Position numbers and translations under genes: made by a program. A DNA stretch of 64,000 nucleotides, taken from contig JANXVZ010000024.1 in assembly GCA_025351405.1 (NCBI GenBank), positions 1-64,000 of the forward strand, in the 5' to 3' direction. The notes below the pieces were generated by a model. It was not told where the DNA came from. It saw nothing but the letters and a program-made list of their open reading frames with translations, and ran no database searches. This document shows, piece by piece, positions 54,298 to 62,920 of the stretch; the first letter of the stretch is position 1, and every line of letters starts with the position of its first letter. The stretch is from Sphingomonadales bacterium (lineage in GTDB: Bacteria; Pseudomonadota; Alphaproteobacteria; Sphingomonadales; Sphingomonadaceae).

Positions 54298-55142
54298 GGG
54301 CCTGGCATGTGCCGATCCGCGATTGATCGACGCCCTTGAAAACGGACAATTTGTAGGAAACACTGACTTTTCCAAGGCGTTGATTTCCTTGGATATCGGC
54401 TCGGAAGGTCAGCCCCGGGAGGCGTTTTCCTGACCTTTCGATTGGCGGTTGCACGGGTTGCGAAAGCCGCTGTTCCGCTGGAGTCGGCTATCGCCCACTT
54501 GCGGACATTCGCGGGCTGATGCTGGACAGCAATCATCACCAATTCAGTTGCGGTCCGTGGCTCACGGCGACATGTTCGCTGGATGATATGGACCGACGCT
54601 CAAATCGTTGAAGCGCACGAGCACTGCTTCGAGAACGCGAAGGAGGTGCAGGCAAGTGAGCGGTGTGTCTGCTACTTCTGCGCGGCCAACGAGTTGCCGG
54701 GAGCTTATTTCAAACCTGCCGCTATCACCGAGTGGCTCAATCCAGCCGGCCGTGACGCCAAAACCGGTGTAGAGGCTTTCGGTCAGGTCCGGCGCCGCTG
54801 TCCGATCGAGCAACTGCGTTCTGTCCGAACTGCACATTTGACATGGTCATCGGAGATGCGTCGGGTCTCCCGATCAGCGACCCGAGCTTTATATCGGCTA
54901 TCGACGTGCGCTTCTAAATTTGGTGAGGTGCATGCGATTGACGGACGGCGCGGCGATGTCCGCTAACCACCAATAACCGCCATTCTGCAGCAGTTCGCAA
55001 TATAGTCCGCACCATTCTGATTTTGGCAGACCTTTCGCTGCATTTTGCGCGGACGTGCTGACAATAAGAAAGAGCGGACGCGCTTTCGTAGTAGCGATTT
55101 CGCCGCCTGTAGGACAGGTCCGCTCCACGTGCAGCAGTCGCG
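54298..55142. other. Gene-poor, lower-GC stretch with gene remnants
   Basis: About 845 bases between the DUF1467 gene and the minus-strand coiled-coil protein. GC content and codon structure drop compared with both sides. The one recognisable element is the frameshifted zinc-ribbon gene at 54583-54917. The flanking parts contain only short frames with no clear protein signal. This looks like a decaying insertion or a remnant of laterally acquired DNA. No transposase or long terminal repeat was seen. Confidence 0.55.
54583..54917 (+). pseudogene. Frameshifted small zinc-ribbon-type protein gene
   Basis: The first frame encodes a start like that of a widespread small cytoplasmic protein family: A-H-E-H-C..., S-E-R-C-V-C-Y-F-C and I-T-E-W. 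The family's second half appears in a different frame from about 54789: A-T-A-F-C-P-N-C, then D-M-V-I-G-D-A-S-G-L-P-I-S, ending at TAA 54915. The two cysteine pairs (C-x-C-x-x-C and C-P-x-C) belong together, so a one-base deletion (or two-base insertion) between about 54756 and 54789 has broken the gene. A sequencing error or programmed slip is possible but less likely in this decayed region. Confidence 0.7.
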
Positions 55143-57296
55143 CTAACCCCGCAGCCGCTCGGTGGCCTGTGCCAGCGCGACGTACAGCTTGCCGACATCC
55201 GACGACAGCAGGGTAATCGCCAGCGTCTTGCCTTCGCGGTCAGGCAGGACGCTTTTGATCAGCGATTCGAATTCGACCATGTAGCGTGATGCCTGTTCGC
55301 GAAACGGCGGGTCGTGGCTGAAGTGCCGGGAGATGGCACGTTCGGTCTCCTTGTCGAACAGCCGGACCATGCGGCGCGTGAACACGCTCTTGTCGCCCTT
55401 GAGATAGCCTTCCCATGCCTTGTCGTCGATATCGACCGACAGCAGTTTGGCGATGTCGATCGAAACGCCCTGCAGCGATTCCAGCAGGGTGCCCGATCGC
55501 CGTGCGATATCGTCGCGCAGATGGATTTCATAGCGCGAGTCGACCTCGTCGATGCGGCGTTCGACGACCGCGACGGTCTCGGCAAGCCCGATCAGCCGCT
55601 GGCTGATGCGTTCGACGGCCGTCTGTGCCGAGCTTTCGGCGCTGCGATGGGCGCTTTCGATATCGGCGAGTTGCGCGCGGATGGGGGCGCCGAACGCGGT
55701 TTCGGCGCGGGACGAACCGGCGCTATCGAGCGCCTGCTCGGCCTCCTCGACCACGCGCGACAGGGTCTCGCGCATCGTCCCCGCGGTCTGGTTGGCAATC
55801 TCGCGGACCCGGCCAAAGACTTCGATAAGTTGGGTCGATGCGGACAGCGCGGTATCGCCGGTACGGGCCTCGAGGCTGTCGAGCACGCCGCGCGCCTCTG
55901 CCAGTTCGGCGGCAAAGCGCGCCGTGGCGGTTTCGAGCGACGTGCTGGCGGTGTCGAAATGGCCGCGCGCCACGGCGATGGCGTCGCCGCTCGCAGCCAT
56001 CGGCGCTGCCAGCGCATCGACCCGGTCGTGCAGATCGGCGAGGCGCAGCGTCATGTCTTCGATCTTGGGCAGCGCATTGGGCAGGGCGCTGCCCAGCGTC
56101 TGCATGACCGCGTCGCCGGCCGTGCCGATATCGCCGACCTTGGCTTCGACGGCTTCCAGCGCGGCCTGGGTATTGGCGATGGGTTCACCGAGCCGGAAGA
56201 TGGCGTCACGTGCCTCGGCCATTTTTTCGGACATTGCGGTCAGTATGGCCGTGCCGGCATTGGCGGAATTGCCCAGCTTGGCATCGAGCACGCCAAAGCC
56301 GCGTTCGACCTCGTCGATGAGGCCGCGTGAACGTGTCGCCTGGGCTTCGAGTTGGCTGCCGAGCTGCTCGGTGGTCCCGAGCAGCGATTCGAGCCGCTGG
56401 GCAATAAGCCGCGCCGCCTCACCGCCGATATGGTCGAGCGTCACCCGGGCCTGGTCGATGCTGGCCAGCAGGGCGCTGGTCTGGGTGTGGACGCCGTCGC
56501 GGGTGGCATCCATGGCGCTGGCGGTGCGGGCAAAGGCCGTATCGACGCCTTCGCGCAATTGCGCCAGCGGCGCGGCGACGGCCTCGTGCGCGGCGCGTGC
56601 GGTGTCGGCAATCGCCGCCAGGCCTTCGACGCTGTGCGCCTGCATTTGCTGGGCTTCGATGCCGGCGTCATGGGCGCGTTGCTGCAGCGCCGCCAGCATG
56701 GCTTCGGCCTCGGCAACCTGGCGCTTGAGATCGGTGTCGACATGGCCGAGGAGTTCCGTCAAGCGCTCGGCCTGCTGAACCGCCGCCGGGGCCGAGGCTT
56801 CGAGCTGTGCACACGCCGCTTCGGCGCGATCGGTGGCGCCGGCGAGCAGGTTGCCCGAATTGTCGAGGCGTTCGGCGGCGGTATAAAGCGCCTGGTAATG
56901 CCCCTCTATTGGCGCAGCGACGCTTTCGATGCGCTGCACCAATGCCGCCACGCGCTCCTCCATGGCAAGAAGCGTCGCACCGCCATCGCTGATGCGGGCC
57001 TCGACGGCGCGCGTGTGCTGGGCGAGCATCGCGGCTTGCAGGGCGCGATCGCCCGTGCGTTCCCGCAATTGGGTGGCGGCCAGCCAGATCAGCGCCAGCG
57101 GGGCGGCGAGCAACAACAGGACCGCGCCCCCCAGCCACAGCATCTGCAAGCCGGGCGACACTGCGAATTCGCCCGACCGGGCAGCGACCGCCAGCGTGGC
57201 GAGCAGCCCGAGCAGCACCACCCAGACCAGCGTCGCGGCAAGTGCGATTGCCACCGGCCAGCGCCGTGGTGGCCCAATATCCTCGATGGCGTCCAT
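55143..57296 (-). CDS. Long coiled-coil membrane protein of unknown function
   Basis: A 717-residue protein with two N-terminal membrane helices (about 14-38 and 48-72) and then a very long helical, Ala/Glu-rich coiled-coil region (about 80-600). The compact C-terminal part includes L-S-V-D-I-D-D-K-A-W, F-T-R-R-M-V-R-L-F and a conserved-looking L-L-S-S-D-V-G-K-L-Y-V-A-L-A-Q-A. I do not recognise a named family. The layout suits a structural, polarity or envelope-spanning scaffold. Its ATG overlaps the stop of the upstream CDP-alcohol phosphatidyltransferase (TAATG), so the two are coupled. Confidence 0.82.
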   Translation of the reverse strand: MDAIEDIGPPRRWPVAIALAATLVWVVLLGLLATLAVAARSGEFAVSPGLQMLWLGGAVLLLLAAPLALIWLAATQLRERTGDRALQAAMLAQHTRAVEARISDGGATLLAMEERVAALVQRIESVAAPIEGHYQALYTAAERLDNSGNLLAGATDRAEAACAQLEASAPAAVQQAERLTELLGHVDTDLKRQVAEAEAMLAALQQRAHDAGIEAQQMQAHSVEGLAAIADTARAAHEAVAAPLAQLREGVDTAFARTASAMDATRDGVHTQTSALLASIDQARVTLDHIGGEAARLIAQRLESLLGTTEQLGSQLEAQATRSRGLIDEVERGFGVLDAKLGNSANAGTAILTAMSEKMAEARDAIFRLGEPIANTQAALEAVEAKVGDIGTAGDAVMQTLGSALPNALPKIEDMTLRLADLHDRVDALAAPMAASGDAIAVARGHFDTASTSLETATARFAAELAEARGVLDSLEARTGDTALSASTQLIEVFGRVREIANQTAGTMRETLSRVVEEAEQALDSAGSSRAETAFGAPIRAQLADIESAHRSAESSAQTAVERISQRLIGLAETVAVVERRIDEVDSRYEIHLRDDIARRSGTLLESLQGVSIDIAKLLSVDIDDKAWEGYLKGDKSVFTRRMVRLFDKETERAISRHFSHDPPFREQASRYMVEFESLIKSVLPDREGKTLAITLLSSDVGKLYVALAQATERLRG

Positions 57297-58153
57297 TATC
57301 CCCCTGCGTGTCGGACGGGTGGCACAACGGCGTTTTGACCCTGCGCCAGTTCTGCCACCCCGGCTTCGCGTTGACGTAGCCGCAAGGCCATCAGCAACGC
57401 CAGCAATGTCAGCCCGAAAATTTCCCAATACCAGTAGAATCGCGGATTGCCGGCCAAACAGGCAATGGCGATGACGAATGTGCGGTTGTTGGCAGACAGC
57501 AACGACAGGCCGCGCACCAGCGGCGACGTGCGTTCGAGATAGGCCTGCAAAAGCGCCGGCCGCGCCAGCAAAGCCGAATCGATGGCGCGAACCCCACTGC
57601 CGAGGTGCGATTCGACCCAATTGTACCCGGCTTCGATACTGATGCCCGATGGCGGCCTGATTTCGGTGGCAAAGACGCCGCGCGCCCGGCGCTTCCAGGC
57701 TTCGCGTTCGCCCTCGTACCAGGCCGACTGGACCGCGTGGCAGGCCCCCGAGGTGACGGCCAGCGCCATCGCCGCGTGCCAATTCGCAAGGCTGAGCGCC
57801 AGCGGGATGAGCACGACGATGAACACCATGTAATCACACAGTCCATCGATGACGCGGCCAAAGGCGCTGGCCTTGCCGCTGGCCCGTGCCAGCTTGCCAT
57901 CGAGCCCGTCCATCACGTGCCACGCCAGCATCAGCAACAACCCGGCCACCACGGCGAGGGGCTGTTGCCAGTGCCGATAGCAGGCGCCGGCAAGGATTCC
58001 GCAGCCCAGCCCGGCAAAGGACACGACATTGGGGTGGATGCCCAGACGCAGCGCGCCCGGCAGCAACCGGTCGGCAATCGGGTGGATCAGCCACAGGTTG
58101 CTCGGGTCTTCGATCACGTTCGGGCGTGCAACGGTGGCGTCGAAATTCTTCAC
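57296..58153 (-). CDS. CDP-alcohol phosphatidyltransferase-family protein
   Basis: Integral membrane transferase that joins a CDP-activated group to an alcohol, as in phosphatidylinositol or phosphatidylglycerol synthesis. The catalytic motif is complete: D82-G-L-D85-G-x-x-A-R-x8-G-x3-D103-x3-D107. About six helices; 285 residues. Divergent from the inositol-type genes at 58.3-61.6 kb, it may act on their products: an inositol-phosphate transferase is a natural guess, but the acceptor is not readable from sequence. Confidence 0.85.
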   Translation of the reverse strand: MKNFDATVARPNVIEDPSNLWLIHPIADRLLPGALRLGIHPNVVSFAGLGCGILAGACYRHWQQPLAVVAGLLLMLAWHVMDGLDGKLARASGKASAFGRVIDGLCDYMVFIVVLIPLALSLANWHAAMALAVTSGACHAVQSAWYEGEREAWKRRARGVFATEIRPPSGISIEAGYNWVESHLGSGVRAIDSALLARPALLQAYLERTSPLVRGLSLLSANNRTFVIAIACLAGNPRFYWYWEIFGLTLLALLMALRLRQREAGVAELAQGQNAVVPPVRHAGG

Positions 58154-58345
58154 GCCGCAGCGCTAATCCCCGCAGTCCAGCCTTGGCAAGTGCAACGGCA
58201 TCGCCTTATGAGGGTTCATCCAGCAAGACGGCGCCGGCCCGCTCCTTTTTTCGACCAACCAGGACATAGTATCCAAGGGGTCGGACACGGGGGCAGGCCG
58301 GTGCCGGCTTTGTGTTGTTGGGTCAAGAGTTAGTGCCGATGGAGA

Positions 58346-59656
58346 GTGATGCATACTATCGGCCTTCTTTTCCCGCCTGCCGAGGATGTCGCGCTTCTTG
58401 TCGTCGGTGGCATCGGAATCATGGAAAGGCAGGTGCGTTTGTTGCGCCGCGCCGGCGTGACGCGATTTTTTGCGGTCGATGTCGCACCTCTGACGCCGTT
58501 GCCGGCCGATGTGGAAGCCATCAAGCCGTCGGCACTGGCCTCGATCATCGGCCGCGGTGACCGTGTCGTCGCTGTCGCGTCGGGCCTGATCATCGACGAG
58601 CGCGCCATTGCCGCCATGCTGGCAGCGCCGGTGCCGGCGATATTGACCAGCGGTGCCGGCCGGCCCGACCGCTGCGGCGTCGAAAGGCTCGATGCCTCCA
58701 GCTTTGCCGCGGGGATCCTGGCGCTGCCGGGCGCCATGGTCTTGGACGTCGCCGCGGGTCTGGGAGAGTGGGACCTCGCCTCCACGCTGACCCGCATTGC
58801 TGCACAGGACAGCCGGACGGCGCGAATCGATTTCGATGCGCTGCCGGTCTATGCCCCGGCGCGGCGCCGCGATGTCGCACTCATCTGGTCGCGCCCGGGC
58901 AACGAGGCGGAAGCCCGCATCGCCACCGACATCGTCATTTCGGCGGCGCAGAAAGGCTGCCTCGACTGGCCGGCGCGATTTCTTCACCCCTGGCCTGAAG
59001 ACCTGCTGGTACGGTTGCTGGCACCGACTGCTATCACCCCTAACATGGTCACGCTGTTCACCGGCGTCATCGGTGTCGGCGCGGGCGTTGCCTTTGCCTG
59101 TGGCTGGTTGTGGACGGGACTCGTCCTTGCATTGATCACCGGGCCGCTGGACGGTGTCGATGGCAAGCTGGCGCGCACCCGCATCGAATTTTCGAAATGG
59201 GGTGACCTTGAACACCTGCTCGACAAGGTGCTCGAATATGGCTGGTATTTGTGCGCGGCCGGGCATTTTGCTGCGGTGATGCACAGCGGGCTGCCATGGG
59301 CGCTTGCAGCATTGATCATCTTGCCGGCGCTGGTCGAAGCCGTGCAGGGTGAGTTCTTTCGCCGCGCGACCGGCAAGCAACTCGACGATGCCGGGACCAT
59401 CGAGCGCCGCATTCGGCTGGTCGCCGGGCGCCGCAACACGTTCCTGTGGACGTGGCTGCCGCTGGCGGCGCTCGATATGTGGTTCGAAGGATTTATTGTG
59501 CTCGCCACGTACAGTGTTGTTACCACGGCTATCGCGCAATGGCGGTTTTACGTTCGTTTCACCGCATACGCCAACCGCTATGGCGACCGGATTGCTGCAA
59601 ACTTCATCTCGACAGGCTACGCCTTCTTGCCCCAAAGGCACCTGTCGTCTAACTGA
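58346..59656 (+). CDS. Fusion of a degenerate nucleotidyltransferase-like domain and a CDP-alcohol phosphatidyltransferase domain
   Basis: The N-terminal ~220 residues show an alternating strand-helix pattern like a sugar-1-phosphate nucleotidyltransferase (V-V-G-G-I-G-I-M-E-R-Q-V-R-L-L-R-R-A-G-V-T) but lack the L-A-A-G-x-G-T-R loop. The C-terminal half is a CDP-alcohol phosphatidyltransferase with D269-G-V-D272-G-K-L-A-R277, then G286. The expected D-x3-D is replaced by H290 and K294, with D293 and E297 nearby, so the motif is shifted or altered. The overall layout matches the archaeal/thermophile bifunctional inositol-1-phosphate cytidylyltransferase / di-myo-inositol-phosphate-phosphate synthase. 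It precedes inositol-3-phosphate synthase by about 60 bases. Confidence 0.82.
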   Translation: MMHTIGLLFPPAEDVALLVVGGIGIMERQVRLLRRAGVTRFFAVDVAPLTPLPADVEAIKPSALASIIGRGDRVVAVASGLIIDERAIAAMLAAPVPAILTSGAGRPDRCGVERLDASSFAAGILALPGAMVLDVAAGLGEWDLASTLTRIAAQDSRTARIDFDALPVYAPARRRDVALIWSRPGNEAEARIATDIVISAAQKGCLDWPARFLHPWPEDLLVRLLAPTAITPNMVTLFTGVIGVGAGVAFACGWLWTGLVLALITGPLDGVDGKLARTRIEFSKWGDLEHLLDKVLEYGWYLCAAGHFAAVMHSGLPWALAALIILPALVEAVQGEFFRRATGKQLDDAGTIERRIRLVAGRRNTFLWTWLPLAALDMWFEGFIVLATYSVVTTAIAQWRFYVRFTAYANRYGDRIAANFISTGYAFLPQRHLSSN

Positions 59657-59715
59657 AACATTTACACGATGCATTGCGCGGTCAGGCAAAGCCCCGCACA
59701 GAAGGATTCCTGCTC

Positions 59716-60819
59716 ATGTCGTCTATCCCCGTCGCGCTCGTCGGCGTCGGCAATTGCGCCAGTTCCCTCGTCCAGGGGCTGTCCTATTATTCCAATGGCG
59801 GTTCGAATGACGAACAAGGCCTGATGCATTGGGACCTTGGCGGCTATCGCCCCAAGGACATCGAAATCGCCGCCGCCTGGGACATTGATTCACGCAAGGT
59901 CGGCAAGGATGTCGGGGAGGCGATCTTTGCCAAGCCCAACAACACGACGATCTTTTGCGACCATGTCGGCCTTACCGGTGCCAAGGTCGCCATGGGCCGG
60001 ATCCTCGATGGCGTGTCGCCGCACATGGCCGAACATCCCGAAGACCGCCGTTTCATGGTCGCCGATGCGCCCCAGGCCACCAAGGCCGAAGTCGTCGAGG
60101 AATTGAAGCGGTCCGGCAGCCAGGTGATGTGCAACTATTTGCCCGTCGGCAGCCAGGAAGCCACCGAATTCTACGCCGATGCCGCAATCACCGCCGGTGT
60201 CGCCTTCATCAACAACATGCCGGTGTTCATCGCCAGCAACCCGGTCTGGGCCGAACGTTTTCGCGCTGCCGGCGTGCCGATCATCGGCGACGATATCAAG
60301 GCGCAGCTTGGTGCGACCATCGTCCATCGCACCCTGACCGACCTGTTCGCCAAGCGCGGCGTGACACTCGATCGCACCTACCAGCTCAACACCGGCGGCA
60401 ACACCGACTTCCTCAACATGCTCAACCGTGATCGGCTCAAGAGCAAGAAGACGTCGAAGACCGAAGCCGTCCAGTCGGTGGCGCATCGCCGCCTCGAAGA
60501 CGAGAACATCCATGTCGGCCCGTCCGATTATGTGGCGTGGCAGAACGACAACAAGGTCTGCTTCCTGCGCATGGAAGGCCGGATGTTCGGCGGTGTGCCG
60601 ATGAACCTCGAAATGCGGCTTTCGGTCGAAGACAGCCCCAATTCGGCCGGTTGCGCGATCGACATGATCCGCTGCGCCCGTGTTGCGCTCGATCGCAAGC
60701 TCGGAGGGCCGATCCTGGCGCCGTCGGCGTATTTCTGCAAGCACCCGCCGGTCCAGTCGACCGACGATGAAGCCTATGTGGCGCTCGAGGCGTTCGTCGC
60801 CGGAACGCTCAAGCACTAG
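59716..60819 (+). CDS. ino1: Inositol-3-phosphate synthase
   Basis: NAD-dependent enzyme that turns glucose-6-phosphate into 1L-myo-inositol-1-phosphate (3-phosphate). The NAD site opens the protein (V-G-V-G-N-C-A-S-S-L-V-Q-G); the family blocks N-Y-L-P-V-G-S, G-D-D-I-K-A-Q-L-G-A-T, N-T-G-G-N-T-D-F-L-N-M and S-K-K-T-S-K-T are intact. 367 residues, like actinobacterial MIPS. ATG 59716 starts the Rossmann strand; GAAGGA precedes it. It feeds the cytidylyltransferase encoded next. Confidence 0.95.
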   Translation: MSSIPVALVGVGNCASSLVQGLSYYSNGGSNDEQGLMHWDLGGYRPKDIEIAAAWDIDSRKVGKDVGEAIFAKPNNTTIFCDHVGLTGAKVAMGRILDGVSPHMAEHPEDRRFMVADAPQATKAEVVEELKRSGSQVMCNYLPVGSQEATEFYADAAITAGVAFINNMPVFIASNPVWAERFRAAGVPIIGDDIKAQLGATIVHRTLTDLFAKRGVTLDRTYQLNTGGNTDFLNMLNRDRLKSKKTSKTEAVQSVAHRRLEDENIHVGPSDYVAWQNDNKVCFLRMEGRMFGGVPMNLEMRLSVEDSPNSAGCAIDMIRCARVALDRKLGGPILAPSAYFCKHPPVQSTDDEAYVALEAFVAGTLKH

Positions 60820-60881
60820 CCGATTTTCCCCGCCCGCCAGGCCAGCGCCTGGGCGGGCAGGGGTTTCGCCGCCCCCGATCG

Positions 60882-61580
60882 ATGCAGGCCATCATCCTTG
60901 CTGCCGGCCAGGGCACACGCCTGCGCAGCGTTTCGCCATCGAAGCCGCTGACGCCGCTCAACGGCCGGCCGCTCATCCACCATATTCTCGATCGTCTGGC
61001 AGCTGCCGGCGTTACCCGCCCGCTTGTCGTGACCGGATACCGCGGAGACGAGGTCGCCGCCGCGGTCGCCGCCTGGGGCGGTGAGGGCGCCCGGACTTTA
61101 TACAATGCCGGCTGGGCCGAACCCAATGGCGTGTCCGTGCTCGCCGTCGCCGACAGGCTTGAGGCACAGGCGCTGCTGGTCATGGCCGATCATCTCGCCA
61201 GCCCGGGGCTTTATCGTGCCGTGGCCGCTTCGTCGCGGCGCGATGCCGGCCTTGTCCTCGGCATCGACCGGCGCCTCGGCCACCCCTGGGCGGACGAAGC
61301 CGATGTGACCCGCGTCGCCACCCGCAATGGCCGCATCGTCGCCATTGGCAAGGCCCTTGGCACCTATGACGCCCATGACAGCGGCGTTTTCCTCGTCACA
61401 CCCGAACTGCCGGCCGCGCTGCACGGCCTCGCCGCCCCCGGGCTTTCGGATGGCGTGCGCCGCCTTGCCGCCGCCGGCCGCGCCATGACCGTCGATATTT
61501 CGGCGCATGACTGGATCGATATCGACGATCCGCGGGCATTGGCGCTGGCGGAAGGCTGGCTCGCCGACGTTGCGATCTGA
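60882..61580 (+). CDS. Nucleotidyltransferase, probable inositol-1-phosphate cytidylyltransferase
   Basis: A 232-residue NTP-transferase with an intact N-terminal loop L-A-A-G-Q-G-T-R-L (6-14), then K-P-L-T-P-L-N-G-R-P-L and the metal-binding M-A-D-H. Similar enzymes activate sugar-1-phosphates, choline-phosphate or inositol-1-phosphate. Position directly after inositol-3-phosphate synthase and a CDP-alcohol transferase makes CDP-inositol the most likely product. It could supply the activity lost in the degenerate N-domain at 58.3-59.0 kb. It is convergent with gltA. Confidence 0.8.
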   Translation: MQAIILAAGQGTRLRSVSPSKPLTPLNGRPLIHHILDRLAAAGVTRPLVVTGYRGDEVAAAVAAWGGEGARTLYNAGWAEPNGVSVLAVADRLEAQALLVMADHLASPGLYRAVAASSRRDAGLVLGIDRRLGHPWADEADVTRVATRNGRIVAIGKALGTYDAHDSGVFLVTPELPAALHGLAAPGLSDGVRRLAAAGRAMTVDISAHDWIDIDDPRALALAEGWLADVAI

Positions 61581-61590
61581 ACCGGCGGTC

Positions 61591-61619
61591 CGGCGGCAAC
61601 GCCCGTCGCGCTGCCGCCG
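61591..61619. terminator. Possible shared terminator hairpin
   Basis: An 8-bp perfect inverted repeat, CGGCGGCA (61591-61598) and TGCCGCCG (61612-61619), with a 13-base loop lies between the convergent stops of the cytidylyltransferase-like gene and gltA. No long T run follows on either strand, so it would be a weak intrinsic terminator or an mRNA-end stabiliser serving both genes. Confidence 0.4.
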
Positions 61620-61624
61620 TTCGC

Positions 61625-62908
61625 CTACCGCTTGTCGAGTGGCACGAAGTCGCGTTTCGCCGGTCCGGTGTAAAGCTGGCGAGGGCGGCCGATCTTTTGT
61701 TCGGGATCTTCCATCATCTCGGTCCATTGCGCGATCCAGCCGACGGTCCGCGACACTGCGAACAGCACGGTGAACATCGAGGTCGGGAAGCCGATCGCCG
61801 ACATCACCACGCCCGAATAGAAATCGACGTTGGGATAGAGCTTTTTCTCGATGAAATACGGATCGCTGAGGGCAATCCGTTCCAGTTCGCGCGCCACGTC
61901 GAAAATCGGGTCGCTGATGCCAAGCTTGTCGAGGACGTTCTTGGCGACCTTGGCCATGACCTTGGCGCGTGGATCGTAATTCTTGTAGACGCGATGGCCA
62001 AAGCCCATCAGCCGGAACGGATCGTCCTTGTTCTTGGCGCGGGCGATGAATTCCGGGATGCGATCGACGGTGCCGATCTCGCGCAGCATGTTGAGCGCGG
62101 CTTCGTTGGCGCCGCCATGTGCGGGCCCCCACAGGCAGGCGATGCCGGCGGAAATGCAGGCGAAGGGATTGGCCCCGGATGATCCGGCCAGTCGCACCGT
62201 CGAGGTCGAGGCGTTCTGTTCATGGTCGGCCTGGAGGATAAGCAGTTTTTCCATGGCATCCTCGACCACCGGGTCGATGACATAGGGCTCGGCGGGCACG
62301 CCGAAGGTCATGCGCAGGAAATTGCCGGCGAACGACAGCGAATTGTCGGGATACAGGAACGGCTGCCCGACCGAATATTTATACGCCATGGCGGCAAGGG
62401 TCGGCATCTTGGCGATCAGGCGGTGGCTGGCGACCATGCGCTGGTGCGGATCATGGATATCGGTCGAATCATGGTAGAACGCCGCCATCGCGCCGACGAC
62501 ACCGCACATGATCGCCATCGGGTGGGCATCGCGGCGGAAGCCCCGGTAAAACTGCGCCAGCTGCTCGTGGATCATCGTGTGGCGGGTGATGTCGTGGTTG
62601 AACTTGGCGCTTTGGGCGGGGTTGGGCAGTTCGCCGTTCAGCAGCAGGTGCGCAACGTCCATGAAGGTCGAATTTTCAGCGAGTTCGTCGATCGGATAGC
62701 CGCGATACAGCAGGATGCCCTCATCGCCGTCGATGTAGGTGATTTTTGATTCGCACGCCGCCGTGCTGGTAAAGCCCGGATCGAAGGTAAAACGCCCGGT
62801 CTTGGCGTATAATTTGCGGATATCGATGACTTCGGGGCCGACGCTGCCGGCCAGCACCGCATAGTCGTCATTGTGTCCATCGACGGAAATATTGGCTGCG
62901 TCGGTCAT
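61625..62908 (-). CDS. gltA: Citrate synthase
   Basis: First TCA-cycle enzyme, condensing acetyl-CoA and oxaloacetate. The active-site segments are intact: [26 protein letters not shown] and a C-terminal G-W-I-A-Q-W-T-E-M. The 427-residue length is that of the large, NADH-regulated type II enzymes. It lies just downstream of gltX on the same strand, about 12 bases after its stop, so they are likely co-transcribed. Confidence 0.97.
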   Translation of the reverse strand: MTDAANISVDGHNDDYAVLAGSVGPEVIDIRKLYAKTGRFTFDPGFTSTAACESKITYIDGDEGILLYRGYPIDELAENSTFMDVAHLLLNGELPNPAQSAKFNHDITRHTMIHEQLAQFYRGFRRDAHPMAIMCGVVGAMAAFYHDSTDIHDPHQRMVASHRLIAKMPTLAAMAYKYSVGQPFLYPDNSLSFAGNFLRMTFGVPAEPYVIDPVVEDAMEKLLILQADHEQNASTSTVRLAGSSGANPFACISAGIACLWGPAHGGANEAALNMLREIGTVDRIPEFIARAKNKDDPFRLMGFGHRVYKNYDPRAKVMAKVAKNVLDKLGISDPIFDVARELERIALSDPYFIEKKLYPNVDFYSGVVMSAIGFPTSMFTVLFAVSRTVGWIAQWTEMMEDPEQKIGRPRQLYTGPAKRDFVPLDKR

Positions 62909-62920
62909 GTCTTGCCCTCT

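Noticed and set aside
54898-55128. A 76-codon minus-strand frame in the gene-poor stretch
   Set aside because: No ribosome-binding site, motif or sensible neighbours; it overlaps the pseudogene's 3' end on the other strand.
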